A stretch of 64,000 bases of DNA from Undaria pinnatifida (Eukaryota > Sar > Phaeophyceae > Laminariales > Alariaceae), in NCBI GenBank assembly GCA_012845835.1, contig JABAKD010000023.1, positions 5,500,137 through 5,564,136 of the forward strand, read 5' to 3'. Shown piece by piece: positions 23,046 through 34,541 of the stretch; position 1 is the stretch's first letter, and each line of letters opens with the position of its first letter. The translations under genes were made by a program, and so were the position numbers. The notes under the pieces are model-generated. The model had not been told where the DNA came from and searched no databases. It saw only the letters and a program-made list of their open reading frames with translations.

Positions 23046-24094
23046 TAATATTAGTTTGCTGTGGTTGGGGGGGGGGGGGCTGTTGTGCATATCCGCAAAA
23101 CGTATTGATGTACGCCGAGAAAACTTCTTCGGGAGTCTAAAAACGAAGTTGCGAGGGACGTTTGGCAATTTCAACGTTCCCCCTCGCGGCTTTTGTCAAG
23201 TATAGTTAAATGCATATTTATCCCTGGAGATAAACATGCAACAACCAACCTTGGCAACTATGGATTGTAATGGTATCATAATACACTTATAATACCGTTA
23301 CTGTTCATAGTTTGACTATGGGTGTATTCTTTTTTTTGCCACACTGTGTGGGTTGAATAGAAATGCTTCGCGAGGCTAGGGTTGAAGCCTTGAAATAAAA
23401 GTTTACAAGAAGGTATTGTACATGTGATTAGCCTGCTCTTATGGAATACTTCTTATTGTGGACGAAGTAGTGGGAGGTTTAACGCGACAGATATTGCAGT
23501 GTTATATGATAATTTTCATGTGTTAAAACCTGTCGCATGTAGTGGGGCAGAGAAAAGGAGTTTAAACCAGTGGCATAGTTATGTTTAATCGACTAGGAAG
23601 GGAGGGAGGGGCGCGGGGGGGTAAATCTGGTGCTTTGTCTCTTGCCTATCTACTGGGTCCGAATTTCCTACCAATTGGACGGCTACATTAGCCTTTCGTA
23701 GCAGTGTGAAGTTTAATAACATCTTTTTATCCTAAAGTGGGAGACGGGGGGATTAAGTGAGTTTGTGGTGAGGGTATACAAGGTCGCAGCATTATACTAT
23801 ACTTCTTGTGTGTGGACGCATGTGGCATATTTCTGTTTATTGGGTGGGGAGGGGAAAAAGAGAAAGGGGGAGGAGGGGACCAAGGGAGAGGGGGGGACAA
23901 GGGGGGTCAAAAGGGCGGGGGAAGGGGCTGGGGGGAGGGGGGGGGGGGTTGGAAGCGGGTTTCCCTCCGCCCCCCTTTTGGGTTACTTGCCTTTATCGTT
24001 TTCATCTACTAGTTCCGAAACATCTCACAATTTATTGACTTTTTCCGCCTTTGTTGCATTTCAATTTGTATGATATATAGAACCACTCTTCATA
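23046..24094. other. Unassigned, G-rich toward 23.9 kb
   Basis: No gene recognised. From about 23,745 (GTTTGTGGTGAGGGTATACA, AGGTCGCAG) the sequence matches the 50.9-51.3 kb region and is a degraded leading part of repeat R3. The apparent Gly/Arg-rich ORFs at 23.8-24.0 kb come from a G-rich tract. Confidence 0.4.
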
Positions 24095-24290
24095 TGTCAC
24101 GATAGTCTCCGTAAGGGACTCGAACAAATTTCAAGGGGGGCATAATGAAGCATACCCGGGTGGGTCGAAATCTCCTGAGAGCCGACGTGTTCAGACAAGC
24201 CTACTTGCGTAAGTTGCCGTCAACCACCCAAATTTCTGGGGTCACTCAGGCTACCACGTGGGGCCGTCTCTGAGCGCTTGATATATTATA
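24095..24290 (+). repeat. Dispersed repeat R3, copy 1
   Basis: It matches 51,363-51,580: GGGACTCGAACAAATTTCAA, then GCATACCCGGGTGGGTCGAA, CTGAGAGCCGACGTGTTCAG and ACCACGTGGGGCCGTCTCTG. In both places R3 runs directly into R1, so R3-R1 is one larger mobile or duplicated unit. Confidence 0.75.
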
Positions 24291-24294
24291 AAAA

Positions 24295-24650
24295 ATTCAA
24301 TTACACTCCAGCTGTGAGATCATATATTTTGTCGAAACTCATCTTTGCAAGCTGTGTGTGATTCTCCGATCGCGCGTATTACAGGTTGTGTGTCCTCATT
24401 AAGTATGTAAGTCTGCGACTCTCCTTGCAACTACAGTGTAGCTATCAGGGTCAACAGGGTGATGTTGGGCTGTCTGTGTGCGGAAACTATAAAACCCGTT
24501 TCTGAGGGGGACAAATCTGACAGCTGTGGAAGGAAATGCATCAGTTTATCAAGTGAATCCTGTGAGTCAAATATCCGGTGAGGGGAGGGCGGGGTTTTTA
24601 AGAACGTGGGGGCCTGATTTTGATCAAAAGGAGGCGGGAAGGGGGGAGGG
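24295..24650 (+). repeat. Dispersed repeat R1, copy 3
   Basis: Complete block order through CAGCTGTGGAAGGAAATGCA, the ATCAAGTGAATCCTGTGAGT stretch and a G-rich tail. Confidence 0.75.
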
Positions 24651-24816
24651 GGGGGAGGGGATGGGTGGATATATGTTTTGGTTTTCCTCCTTTGTAACGG
24701 TTGGTGTTGGTATTTATACTTTAGGTGGGGAATTTTTAGCTAGATCTAACATCATATCTACTAGTTATCTAATATGTTAATATTAATACGGCATTCGAGA
24801 ATATAAGTCGGCTACT

Positions 24817-24895
24817 CCCAAAAAAAAAAGAAAAGCTGTGGGACACAAACCCACAGTTCCAAATTGATACGCTGTTCTCCCTCTACGAGAACATT
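24817..24895 (-). repeat. tRNA-like (SINE-head-like) relic
   Basis: On the minus strand a T-arm-like hairpin GTGGG-TTTGTGT-CCCAC follows GCGTATCAATTTGGAAC. A second copy at 25705-25768 (minus) keeps the canonical T-loop in GTGGGTTCGAGTC. The anticodon arm does not fold well, so this looks like a tRNA-derived SINE remnant, not a gene. Confidence 0.35.
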
Positions 24896-25290
24896 TTATT
24901 AAATATTTTCAAGACGTCAGCCGTGAGTTCGACGAATTTCGGGTCGGGTTCCATACTGTCATACTATCATACTATTATACTATCATACCATAGCGTCATA
25001 CTATCATATCATACCATACTATCATACCATCATACTACTATGCTATCATACTATCATACCATCATGTGCTATCATATTATTATACTATAATATCATACTC
25101 ATTTTTTCAAGCTGCTTGTTGGTACTTGTAATATACGATGTCGGTACTCGTAAGTGTTTTCCTAATGGGAGGGGTCCTATTCTTTTGTTAAAAGAAATGT
25201 TTTCCTCCACTAACTATAACAATGGTTGGTGTTGGTATTTATACTTTTTTAGGTGGGGAATTTTGAACTAGACCTAGATAAAACATCTTA
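24895..25290 (+). repeat. Dispersed repeat R4, copy 4, split by a simple repeat
   Basis: It begins AGACGTCAGCCGTGAGTTCG and resumes after about 140 bp with CAAGCTGCTTGTTGGTACTT, continuing to AGGTGGGGAATTTTGA as in the 3.1-3.35 kb copy. Confidence 0.65.
24953..25098 (+). repeat. ATACTATCATACC-type minisatellite
   Basis: Irregular tandem permutations of CATACTATCATAC interrupt repeat R4 exactly where the uninterrupted copies read GGTCAATACTCATATTTG, so it probably grew from the ATACTCAT seed. Confidence 0.75.
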
Positions 25291-25561
25291 TCTATTTTGT
25301 AAATTTGTTTCTGTAGTTTCCACTTACTAACTGCTCTTCTGTCATATGTATGGTGGATGGTTTGTAGATGGATGGCTTGGTCGGGTTTGTTGGTACTTGT
25401 ACTTGTGGTGAACTGCGTAGGTAAGTTTTCTCTACCTGAGGGTGGTCTCATTATTTTGTTTCTTGAACTATAATGGCGGGTTTTGGTAGAAGTATACATC
25501 GGGAGTATGAAGACAGGCGTAGTTATGTACGAAGTGATGTAATAGATATCATGTCAAAACC

Positions 25562-25680
25562 TATGGACACACAACCCGTAATACGCGCGGTCGGAGTATC
25601 ACACACAGCTTGCAAAGATGAGTTACGACAAAATCCTCGACCTCACAGCTGGTGGAGTGTATTTTCATTTTTGGTAGCAT
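25562..25680 (-). repeat. Dispersed repeat R1, partial inverted copy
   Basis: On the minus strand it reads the first R1 blocks (CAGCTGTGAGGTCGAGGAT, GCAAGCTGTGTGTGATACTC, CGCGCGTATTACGGGTTGTG). A smaller inverted fragment lies at 26685-26735. Confidence 0.7.
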
Positions 25681-25770
25681 CATGTAAACGTCCCACCCTA
25701 AAAAACAAAAATGTTTCTATGAGACTCGAACCCACGGTTCCAAATTGGTACGCTCTGTCACTCTAATATT

Positions 25771-25869
25771 TTAAGCCCTTTAATTTATAGAGCCCCCGAA
25801 CCCCTCCCTAGATACTAAATCCAGTTAATTTTGTCCCCCAAAACGGGTTTCCAGTTGTAAAGGGGGTAA
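25771..25869 (+). mobile_element. piggyBac-like mini-MITE, copy 2 (diverged)
   Basis: It shares GAGCCCCCGAACCCCTCC, AATTTTGTCCCC and GGGTTTCCAGTTGTAAAGGG with the 18.9 kb copy. Left end TTAA is kept; the right end has decayed to GTAA. Confidence 0.65.
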
Positions 25870-27071
25870 CTACCTTGGTACAGATAACATGTACGCGTCA
25901 AGACAAATTATGTTTTTGTAAATGACCCTATTTCCGCTCTCTCATTATTTTGTTTTATTAATTCTAGTGCGAAAGATTTTTGTTTACAACAGCAGTAGCT
26001 GATCGCGCACTAAAATATGAATATTCATATGATGACATTTATATTACTGAATCATATCATCATGCAAAAATTGCAAAGTTATTCTCCGCATGGGGAACGA
26101 TTTTTTATCGCCTGTTAATTACACTGGTTATTTGCACTGTTAGTAAGTTACTGAGTCATGTTATATACAGTCGATGAATTGGAAGTGAACCACTCATCAT
26201 GGAAAGTCGACCAGTTGTGAGCATGGCTTGTGAGCCGACGAGTTGTGAGCATGACTAGTGATATGTTCTATGGTATTATACTCATGGTATTTCCCTGGTA
26301 TAGGCAGTGCACAGCAGCAGTGTATATTCAGTCCACCCCGTCCTTCCCGACTTGTTATGGTCGCTCCAATAGGAGTGCTTGTATCCCGTCCATGATGACA
26401 TGTCATTCTCGTTTTTCTTGGACCGCACTTCTTTTCAGTTCTATTCACTCGTATACTAAACTCCTTCATCACCAAATGTTCACCTGTATGTTTGCCGCAG
26501 ATGAAGGAAGTCTTTCAGTTTTTCACCACATGAACAGCTTTGCAATGCACTTGAACATGTCACTAAGGCTCCCTGGTTTCCCTCAGTCACTACCGGACGG
26601 TACTGTAGCACAAAAGGCTGAGCTCAAGCCTCGATTCCGCACACACACAACGAAGGTTGAAGCAAGGAACCAATGCAATAGTTCGACAAAATCTTCGATC
26701 TCACAGCGGGAGTCTATTTTCATTTTTTATAATAGTACCGACTGAATGTACAAGTGCATTGCATATTTTTTGTTTAGTTAATTTTCCATGATCTTGATTG
26801 AAGTACCTCTGTACGAAACGGAGAAATACAAAAAGATTACGAAGTTCATCCGTTTCACGGCTGTATACGTACTAGACAGTAAGGGGCGGATGATTTGGGA
26901 CACAGTCATACTGTTACATATTGTTGAATTTTGCTAACGTGAGGTCGGTTCTGTTGATAAGTAGATACATCTAACGATCTTGATGTTGGTTCCGTCGAGA
27001 AATATATAAGTTAGAGTTTCATCTTAGATATTAGCAATGCATCATAGCCCCTTAATCATATTATAAATGGT
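25870..27071. other. Unassigned interval
   Basis: The longest frame (26230-26745 plus, 171 codons, non-standard start) has no recognised domain and overlaps an open frame on the other strand. I see no repeat except the small inverted R1 fragment at its end. Confidence 0.3.
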
Positions 27072-27152
27072 GTCGACGGCAGAACACGAACCTGCGTGTG
27101 AAATCCCAATGGGTTTCGAATCAATTCCCTTAACCGCCCGGGCACGTCGCGC
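27072..27152 (-). tRNA. tRNA-Ser(CGA)-like sequence, probably a pseudogene
   Basis: Read on the minus strand: acceptor CGCGACG against CGTCGAC (5 of 7 pairs), D-arm with GGGCGGTTAAGGG, anticodon loop TTCGAAA giving CGA, a long variable arm as in serine tRNAs, and T-arm GCAGG-TTCGTGT-TCTGC. Two acceptor and two anticodon-stem mismatches argue against function. Confidence 0.4.
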
Positions 27153-27314
27153 CACCCTCCACTCGGAAAGACATTGGACGTCGCTCGATTTGGAAGCAGG
27201 CAGCATCGTATGAGCGATCAAGCGCCTTCGAGGCTACCTTTGGGGTACGAAGTTTCGCGTTTTCTCGGACCACACAAGGCTCTGGAAAATCTCGGAAAAG
27301 TTGGAGACCACAAC

Positions 27315-27572
27315 GACGCGTGCTACAACAGATGTCGTGCACCGCTTTTTCTCAGAGAATCCTCAATTTGGGAGCTTAAGACATGTCCCAAAAATTGGTT
27401 TGGAGACAAATCAAAACTGCTTCCACCGGAGAAAAAATGCCATGGCCTAGGTACACAACAAGAACCACGCCCGAAAAATGGCCTATTTCCAACGATCTGG
27501 GGTTAAGGAGCTCCGTCATTCAGAAAGCATTTTCAGGCGAAAAGTGTTACCTCTATCATCGTAGCACGCGTC
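27315..27572 (+). mobile_element. MITE-B copy with 4-bp target duplication CAAC
   Basis: Ends GACGCGTGCTAC… and …GTAGCACGCGTC are flanked by CAAC on both sides (27311-27314, 27573-27576). The interior has the family hallmark CAATTTGGGAGCTTAAGAC and CATGGCCTAGGTACAC. Confidence 0.8.
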
Positions 27573-27654
27573 CAACGCGCGAGTCCAGAGATGGCTCGAG
27601 TACCTCACCGCAAATTTTGACCACACGCTAGAGTTCCGAAAAGTAATCGCGCAA

Positions 27655-30600
27655 ATGTTGATGCTGACTTCCGCTCGCGGTTGCCACAGCCCCCGACTGA
27701 GAACGACCGCAGCGGTTCTAGCCGCCTCACCCCTGTCGACGATGAGGATGTATACCTCGTCAGGGCTTGCGGCCTGCTCACCCCCTCCACATCGATCCCC
27801 GGCATTGGCTCGGGTGGGCTGGTATTCCGACAGGATAGCGCCGTCTTGGGTGGGCCCCTCCTTACCTCCATTTATTTTTCGCGATTTTTGCGCACACGGG
27901 CCACGTATGAGGATTGACGACCTTTCTGCTCCCGCCGGGAGCTCGTCACCCGTGTTTCTGCTCTTGTCGGTACCGGTGATGACCGCCTCGGCCGCGCGCC
28001 ATTTGGGCCTGCCGCCGGCACGAGTTCACTCCGGTTTTCGCGGTGCCCTCCGGGACTACTCCGCCCGATTTACCCCCGCGGACCCCTACGCCCCCATCGG
28101 AGGCTTCAGCGCACTGCCGCCTACGGGCCGCATCTCCACTTGGACGCGCCGAGAAACGGCCGCTGCGGCCGGTGCCGCGCAGCCTGCCGTTGAACATGGT
28201 TTTTGGACCCGGCAGGGTGCCGCGGACGTCTTCCTCTCGGGTCGACCCTCCGCCGCGCGTTCCGCGCCCTCGGCTGCCGTTGGGTGCCGCCCCGAGCGCG
28301 TCTCGAACCCCAACGCCTGTCCGGACAGTACCCATCCCGTCTGACCATGACCGAGCGGAGCCTTTAAGGGTCCCGCTTTTAAAGCTCTCAACCCCTTCGG
28401 AGTCTCCCTCTGCCCCTACGGCCGATTTAGACGCCCACGGCGCTGCTGCCGAACTACACTTTGTTGATTCCGCTGCGCGTTATTCGCACGCCGACTCTGG
28501 GAGAGAGAGCAGCGCGCAGGGCCTACGTGCTATGCTACGCCGCAATACAATACATTTTTCTCGGCCGGCCATTGGCTTTGCCCACCGAAGTCTTAGCACA
28601 TTTCTCCTCACACCAGCCCCCCCCCCCTCCTCGGACGTCCAGGAGCTCGCTGGCAAAGGCCGCCTCCATACTACCGACGAGGACATTGTCCTCCTCATCC
28701 GTAATCCAACCCCGGCCCACTACTCCTTACTCCAACCCCGGCCCACTACTCCTCATGGCCTGCGTGGCGCGCGGCTTGCCTTTTGTGGGACGAACCAATC
28801 CGTATTTACGTGCCGCTACTCATACGCCCTTGGGTCATGCAAGCCTGAATTTTGACTTCGCTTCCTGCCATCTAGGCACGGCACGCACACTTCGCATGCT
28901 CGAGCGTTACTATTGGTGGATAGGAATGAGCATATGTACCCCCTGGTGGTTGCGCCATTGCTTAAAAGTGCCAAGCGCGGAAAATACCGCGACTGACGTT
29001 TCGGTGGCCGTTCATTTCGATTCTCCTCCCTCCGGAGCCGGGCATGGCGGTAAGCGTGGACTATTTTGGGGCATTGCCGGTCACGACCCGGGGTGACAGC
29101 AATATTTTTCTTTCACAGACCGCTTTAGCCGTCGTGAGGACATGTTCGCCGTCAACGCCGCTGAATTTACAAGCTCAAGGCGCGGCCAACACCCTTATCA
29201 ACCGGTACATTCCCGTTTGGGGGTGTCCACCTAGCATCCCCACGGGCAACGGCCTCCAGTTCTGCTCCAAGCTTTCTCACGTCGTATATGAGCTTCTTGG
29301 GATGCAAAAAAATCGCCACCAGCTCCTATCATCCAAGCGGAAACGATGGTGTGGAGCGCGTTAACCACACAATAGCCCAAATGTTGGCTATGGTCGTCAA
29401 CGAACGCCAAGACGATTGGGATGCGCAGTGGCCGCACGTGAAGAGTTCGCCTACAACAATTCGGTCAGCGCCGCCACTGGCCTGCCCCCCAACGAGGTTT
29501 ACATGGGCAGGCTCCCGCGCCTCCCTCTTACCATTTTCGACCGCTCCGGGGTCGCCGACCATCAGAGTCTGGCCCGCGACCACCTTGCATACTGCGACCT
29601 GGCGTCAGAACGCCAACAACGCGCCAGCAAATATTTTCGCGAGATGTCTTCCTTGACAGTTTTCCGTGTGGAACGGTGAAACTCGTCCCTCTCGCACGCT
29701 TTGCGCCAAATTGCCAACTTCGCCGTGGGTAATTGGGTTTGATTGCCTAATACGGCCCCCACCATTCACCAAGGCGCGAAAGCCAGCATGGATGCAAAAG
29801 GTGCTCAAGACCGAAAAAACAAATTCCCGCTAAAATTGGACGGCCACCTCTACAAGATCCTGGCCGTCGGCCCTTGCCCCTCTGGTGACATACCGGGCCG
29901 TTCCCCTTTCGGGGACAAGCTCCTCTCTTTGGACCCCCCCCCACAGACATGCCCGGCGCGGATGCGCACCGCCGCGTCTCCGTCGAGCGCCGCAAGCCCT
30001 GCACCAACCCCCACGACCGCGGCGACATGCCTAAGAACTATCGTCCGGATGGGTTGACGCATTACGTGCTCAACACTATTTCGAAAAAATCCCCCCCACA
30101 TCCCGTGACCCAAGGCGACGTGTGGGCGCCCCTCCAGCGGCTAGAGGTGGAAAGGATCACCGGCATGGCCATCAATCGCTCCGTGGTTGGGGTGGGGTCA
30201 TCGCGATGATGTAGGAGACACATCGGACTGGGCTCTCCCGCCCGTCGTGGGAACGGGAGATGGACCTCCAGCACTCACGCCAAGCAGATCTTGCTCTACT
30301 GGGCTGGGACTCCGAACCGACACCGCCAAACCAACCGCCCGCATCATCAGATGCGCATTGGCTATACAACGGGAGTTTTCCCGTGCTAACGGCGAACGTT
30401 TCTTGGCACCTGTCTACGGCTGCGTGCCGCGCGCTGACTGGTTGCGCCACTACACAGCGCCACGGTGGTCTCCAAGGTGGCCCATTTTTGGCACAAAGCC
30501 GATGACGGCTTGTGGTGGCTTGGGAAAATCAGCACTCGCACACATCCATCCATCGACGGGGGATATTTGGGACGTTTTCTAAACGACATGGGACCGATCA

Positions 30601-30720
30601 AGCTTTCCGCTCTCTCCGGCACACTGCACGAGTTCAACAGGAGGTGTTCAAGGTTCCTGGTGCCCTCAACTCCGTCGGGGTAAACCAGTTGCACGCGGAA
30701 TTCAAAGCGACGTAGATATG
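27655..30720 (+). pseudogene. Ty3/gypsy retrotransposon remnant: 3' pol with integrase and C-terminal region
   Basis: Successive frames give, in order: LGRPLALPTEVLAHFSSHQ and GRLHTTDEDIVLL (linker upstream of integrase, near 28.5-28.7 kb), HLGTARTLRMLERYYWWIGM (integrase zinc-binding region, near 28.9 kb), VSVDYFG (first catalytic Asp), GNGLQFCSKL where relatives have DNGLQF (second catalytic Asp lost), and SYHPSGNDGVERVNHTIAQM (catalytic Glu kept). In a shifted frame follow FAYNNSVSAATGLPPNEVYM and a chromodomain-like C-terminal region up to about 30.7 kb. Multiple frameshifts and stops are needed, so it is dead. Gag, protease and RT were not found. LTRs were not identified. Family assignment rests on recognised motifs and remembered stramenopile relatives. 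Confidence 0.75.
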
Positions 30721-32788
30721 AATCTCGACGCGCGGACGTGGATAGTTGACGTTCAGGCCGACACTACCCTTGAGTTGTGTGATCCGGTTTTTTCCGGTTT
30801 TGAATTTTGCTTCTTCGGGGGACATTCATTTTTGTTACTGGTGTTTTTATTCAGTTTTCCAGGGGAGGGGTTCCTGGTAATTCTCCGCCCGGTTTCGACT
30901 TCGCCCCCGCAGGTTGGGGCACGATGTCCATTCCGCGCGCGCGAGTGGGGTTTCGTACGTACCACGTTCTGATACGTTTTTGCGACCGTATGGGGTTTTG
31001 CTCGCGAGTTTTTTTACTCTTCCGCCTTCGAACCTAGCGCTTTCGCATATTTGTTATCGTTTTTTTTTTCTGCATAGTTCCCGTTTTTCCTTTTCTCTGG
31101 GCGCCCCCTGTTTCCCTCGCTAGTCTGTGGAAGTGATAGCTCTCGCGCCTGTCAATCCGGCCATTCGCTGGAGTGTTCTGTACCATTTTTCCAGTCTCCC
31201 CTTCTTCTTTCGAGTTTTTCTGCACTACCATTTTCCCTGAGGCTTCGTGGCCTCGCAGGGTAGAGGTGTGGGAGTAGGTTATGAAGAGCCGCATCTTCGA
31301 GTCATGTTCTAGATCGTGGAACCGGTGCTTCCTCGAATCTTCCATATTTCTACATATACGGCTCGTCATGATGGGCTACTGTTATGGCATTCCCCTGGGA
31401 GCCTAACAAGGCGTAATATATGGGATACGGCTGGATATAAACCGCTTTCACAAGCCTTTGAAGGCATGTGCGTATAGGATAAAGGGGATGATGATTTTGC
31501 CTCGCGGAATTGAACGCTATTCAGTTCGTCCGTGGCGTGCGTGGAACTAATGCAGGAGCTCATCTTGTACAGGTGAGTGACCAGCGTGGAACCTGCCTAT
31601 TAATAGTAGAGAAACCTGCAAAGGGTGGCCTGTGTCTGTAACAGCTCCTTAATACTATTGTATATACGTAAATGAAAAAGAGTCGTCCCATCGTACAGGA
31701 GTTGCACACTTTTTACGAGGCCAAACGTTTCTGACCGATCTGACCGGGTCGGGCTCCTCTTCTAGTAGTAGTGTGGAACTATATCTCGGTTAGTATGACC
31801 ATTTTGCGATGATGTTTCGCTCCATTGATTCAGAACTAGGGCGGGTATAGACGCTTGGCCGGGCTGTGCGAACGAATGTCTTCGAAGGCATGCTTCGCGC
31901 GAGATATTGAGCTCCTCCTCGTGTTACGACGAGCTCAGAAAAATCTCAGAATTTGCTGCACCCCTGCGCAGTAGGTTGACTCGAAATTCCAAACTTTCCC
32001 CCCGGAATCGGTTTGGGATTTTTCACCTGATACATTTAAATTTCAGAGGGCCTGCTGTTCCCGAGGAGGGACGCATCCGGGTTATGTACTCAGTTAGGCT
32101 TCCGGTCCGTGGTGTGCGCGAACCACCACGGGCCGGAGACCGTGTTGCGAGCCCGCACCACGAGCCGAAGGCTTGGTGCGGCCCTCGGCTACGTAGGGAC
32201 CCCCGGAGGCCCCCCTCCCCCTGAGGCCCCCGGCGGGCTCCCGGAGGGCACCCGGAGGTACCCCGGAGGCCAAACATTTGGATACGGCATCCTTAAAAAA
32301 TGCCCAAATACACTCAAAATGTGCGTCTTATATTAATAGCTGTTTTCTGAAAAGAGCTGAAAACGTGGCGAGGCGAGATGCGAGTTTTTAGCGGCGTTCT
32401 CTGCAATTTTCCAAGTTTTGCAAAGAGAAATTCGGGAGCAACCGAAACTTTCGCTCAGACCCTGAAGTGATTTGTTCGTTACGATCGACTCGTTCACGCT
32501 TCTTTTACACTCCTCTCGTAGTACACATGATGATGAGTAGGCGGGCACCACGGGTCCTTTAGCACACCGAAACACTACGGATAATATAAGAAGTGAAAGA
32601 AGTACGCAGGCAACTCCCCCCTCCTCGTAAACTAAACCAAACGGTTACCTATCTATGTGGTCACAAGTTCGTGGCCGAACACTTACTTCGTAGCATAGGG
32701 TTCAGGACGAGCAGCATCGCTCAAACACACCCGCGCTTCCTCCTCCGCTGGACACGATCATGAGAGAAACACATTTGCATTGGGGCAC
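30721..32788. other. Unassigned interval, GC-rich block near 32.1-32.27 kb
   Basis: The first 300 bp may include the 3' end and LTR of the gypsy remnant, but no second LTR was found to prove it. Around 32,190-32,275 short CCCGGAGG units repeat. No gene recognised. Confidence 0.35.
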
Positions 32789-33113
32789 GACGCATGCTAC
32801 GATAGATAGGGGTGCACATACCACGTTTTTTCTGAGGTTTCCTCAACTTGGGAGCTTAAGACCCCCTCCCAAAAAACTGGCTTGTGTGTGGAGAAACAAA
32901 AAAAAGAAACTGCTACAACAGGATGGATGAAAAATCCCATGAGGCCCCTATATAAATATATATAGGTACAAAACGAGAATCATGCCAAAAAACAAAAATG
33001 GCCCACGACTCGTACGACGATTTCCGACAATCTTGGGTTGAGGAGCCCCGTCCTTCGGAAACCATTTTCGCCAAAAAACGGTATACCTTACAACCTCTAT
33101 CGTAGCATGCGTC
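32789..33113 (+). mobile_element. MITE-B copy
   Basis: Ends GACGCATGCTACGATAG and CTATCGTAGCATGCGTC with the family interior. No target duplication is seen; its 3' 60 bp are duplicated on the far side of the adjacent MITE-A. Confidence 0.75.
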
Positions 33114-33115
33114 CT

Positions 33116-33367
33116 GAGTCGTTCTACGGTAGCCCACCCAACTTTTCTTTAACGAAATCGCCGGTTTTGAAACCAGCTCCCGGCCGTATCATCTCTCCTG
33201 AAATACGGTGACCCTTGCCGCCCCGACGTCATCGTCCGATAGACCTTTGCAAACATGAAATTGTGTGAGGATCGTTTTTTCATAGCATCTTTCCTCGTGT
33301 CGACCAGCCATATAACGTTCGTTAAAGAATATCGCCGGGTTGGGGGGGGGCTATCGTAGAATTAGTC
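33116..33367 (+). mobile_element. MITE-A copy flanked by a 60-bp duplication of MITE-B
   Basis: It opens GAGTCGTTCTACGGTAGCC and closes CTATCGTAGAATTAGTC. Sequence CCTTCGGAAACCATTTT through CTCTATCGTAGCATGCGTCC occurs on both sides (33056-33113 and 33369-33432), so the site was rearranged. Confidence 0.75.
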
Positions 33368-33582
33368 TCCTTCGGAAACCATTTTTGCCAAAAAATGGTA
33401 TACCTCACTACCTCTATCGTAGCATGCGTCCTTCGCACCTTGAGACAGAGTCCCGTCGTCAGAGTCAGACCCAAATTGGCAAGAAGACTGACAGGCTATG
33501 TGCGATGTTCCACGGTCAGCAGCGACGGGAATCCGCTACCCCCCCCCCCCCGTAGCATATCCATATATACAAAAACCGGCAC

Positions 33583-34252
33583 ATAAGCTACGATGATAGA
33601 GGTCCATAGCACTTTTCGGGCGAAATGCTTTCTGAAAGACGGAGCTTCTTAAAACCAAAATGGTCGGAAAAATAGACCTTTTTTTTTTCGCCATGATGAT
33701 GATTCTCGTTGTCTACCTACTAGGCTAATGGAATTTTTCATCCGGTAGCAATTTGAATTTTCTCCAAAAAAATCAGTTTTTTTGGGATAGTGTTATAAGG
33801 CTTAGTTTGGGTAGTAAGCTATTGGTTAATCAGTTGCAAGTGGTCAAGCGGACTTTTAATACCCCACTATTACCTCAACAAATGGCGTCGTCGACAGACC
33901 ATGGGTTTTTTGGGTCGTGGGTTCGATCCCCACCATCCACAATAATAAACTTTTTCAGACTTTCCCCATGTCGAACTTGAAAAATACTCTCAAGGGTATC
34001 CCTAGGAAATGAAACGGCTTGGATAATTGACAGGTCCGCCCGTATATCCGGCCGACCTGCTATCCCGCTGTTTCAGGGGGGAAGAGTGTTATAAGGCTTA
34101 GTTTGGGTAAGCTATTGGTTAACCAGTTACAAGTAGTCAAACGGATTAATACCCTACTAATACGATAACAATAGGTCTTAAGCTCCCAAATTGAAAACCC
34201 CATATATATATATCGGAAAAAAAAGTGGTGCACCTCTATCGTAGCACGCGTC
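33583..34252 (-). mobile_element. MITE-B copy split by TRIM-1
   Basis: It reads as an inverted MITE-B from about 33583 to 33786 and resumes at 34175 (GTCTTAAGCTCCCAAATTG), ending GTAGCACGCGTC. The intact copy at 60.4-60.7 kb shows the same junction uninterrupted (GGGAGAGGTCTTAAGCTCCC). Confidence 0.8.
33791..34170 (+). mobile_element. TRIM-1: 380-bp LTR retroelement in miniature
   Basis: The 5' LTR 33791-33880 and 3' LTR 34087-34170 both begin TGTTATAAGGCTTAGTTTGG and end AACA (3' LTR ATAACA, so the ends form a TGTTAT/ATAACA inverted pair). Two nucleotides after the 5' LTR lies TGGCGTCGTCGACAGACC (33883-33900), a plausible tRNA primer-binding site since it starts TGG. Directly before the 3' LTR lies the purine tract AGGGGGGAAGAG (34075-34086). 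Target duplication ATAG flanks it (33787-33790, 34171-34174). The internal 206 bp encode nothing but contain a perfect T-arm-like hairpin, GTGGGTTCGATCCCCAC. Confidence 0.85.
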
Positions 34253-34260
34253 ATTCCGTG

Positions 34261-34541
34261 GACTGGTTCTACGATAGCCCCCCCCCCCCCCCCCTCCCCT
34301 AAACCAGCGCCTTTCTTCAAGGAACGTTTCATGGCTGCTCGGTAGGCGGAAGGATGCTATGGAAAGTGTATGCCTTCATTAATTTATTTTCTGATTTGCA
34401 AAAAGGACTCTCGAACGGTGACGTCGGGGTGGCAAGAGACACCGTATTTTAGGAGATTCGACCAAGTCTTAAGAGCTGGTTTCAAAACCGGCGATTTCGT
34501 TCAAGAAATGTTGGGGGGGGGGGGCTACCGTAGAACGACTT
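34261..34541 (-). mobile_element. MITE-A copy with 4-bp target duplication CGTG
   Basis: Inverted copy starting GACTGGTTCTACGATAGCC and ending CTACCGTAGAACGACTT, flanked by CGTG on both sides (34257-34260 and 34542-34545). It carries a C-run and a G-run just inside the ends. Confidence 0.8.

Noticed and set aside
23765-24073. Gly/Arg-rich ORFs in three frames
   Set aside because: They arise from a G-rich tract within repeat R3 and are open in all frames.
26230-26745. 171-codon ORF and a possible C2H2 zinc-finger on the opposite strand (HTGEHL-like stretch)
   Set aside because: No spaced Cys/Cys/His/His pattern holds in any one frame and stops intervene.
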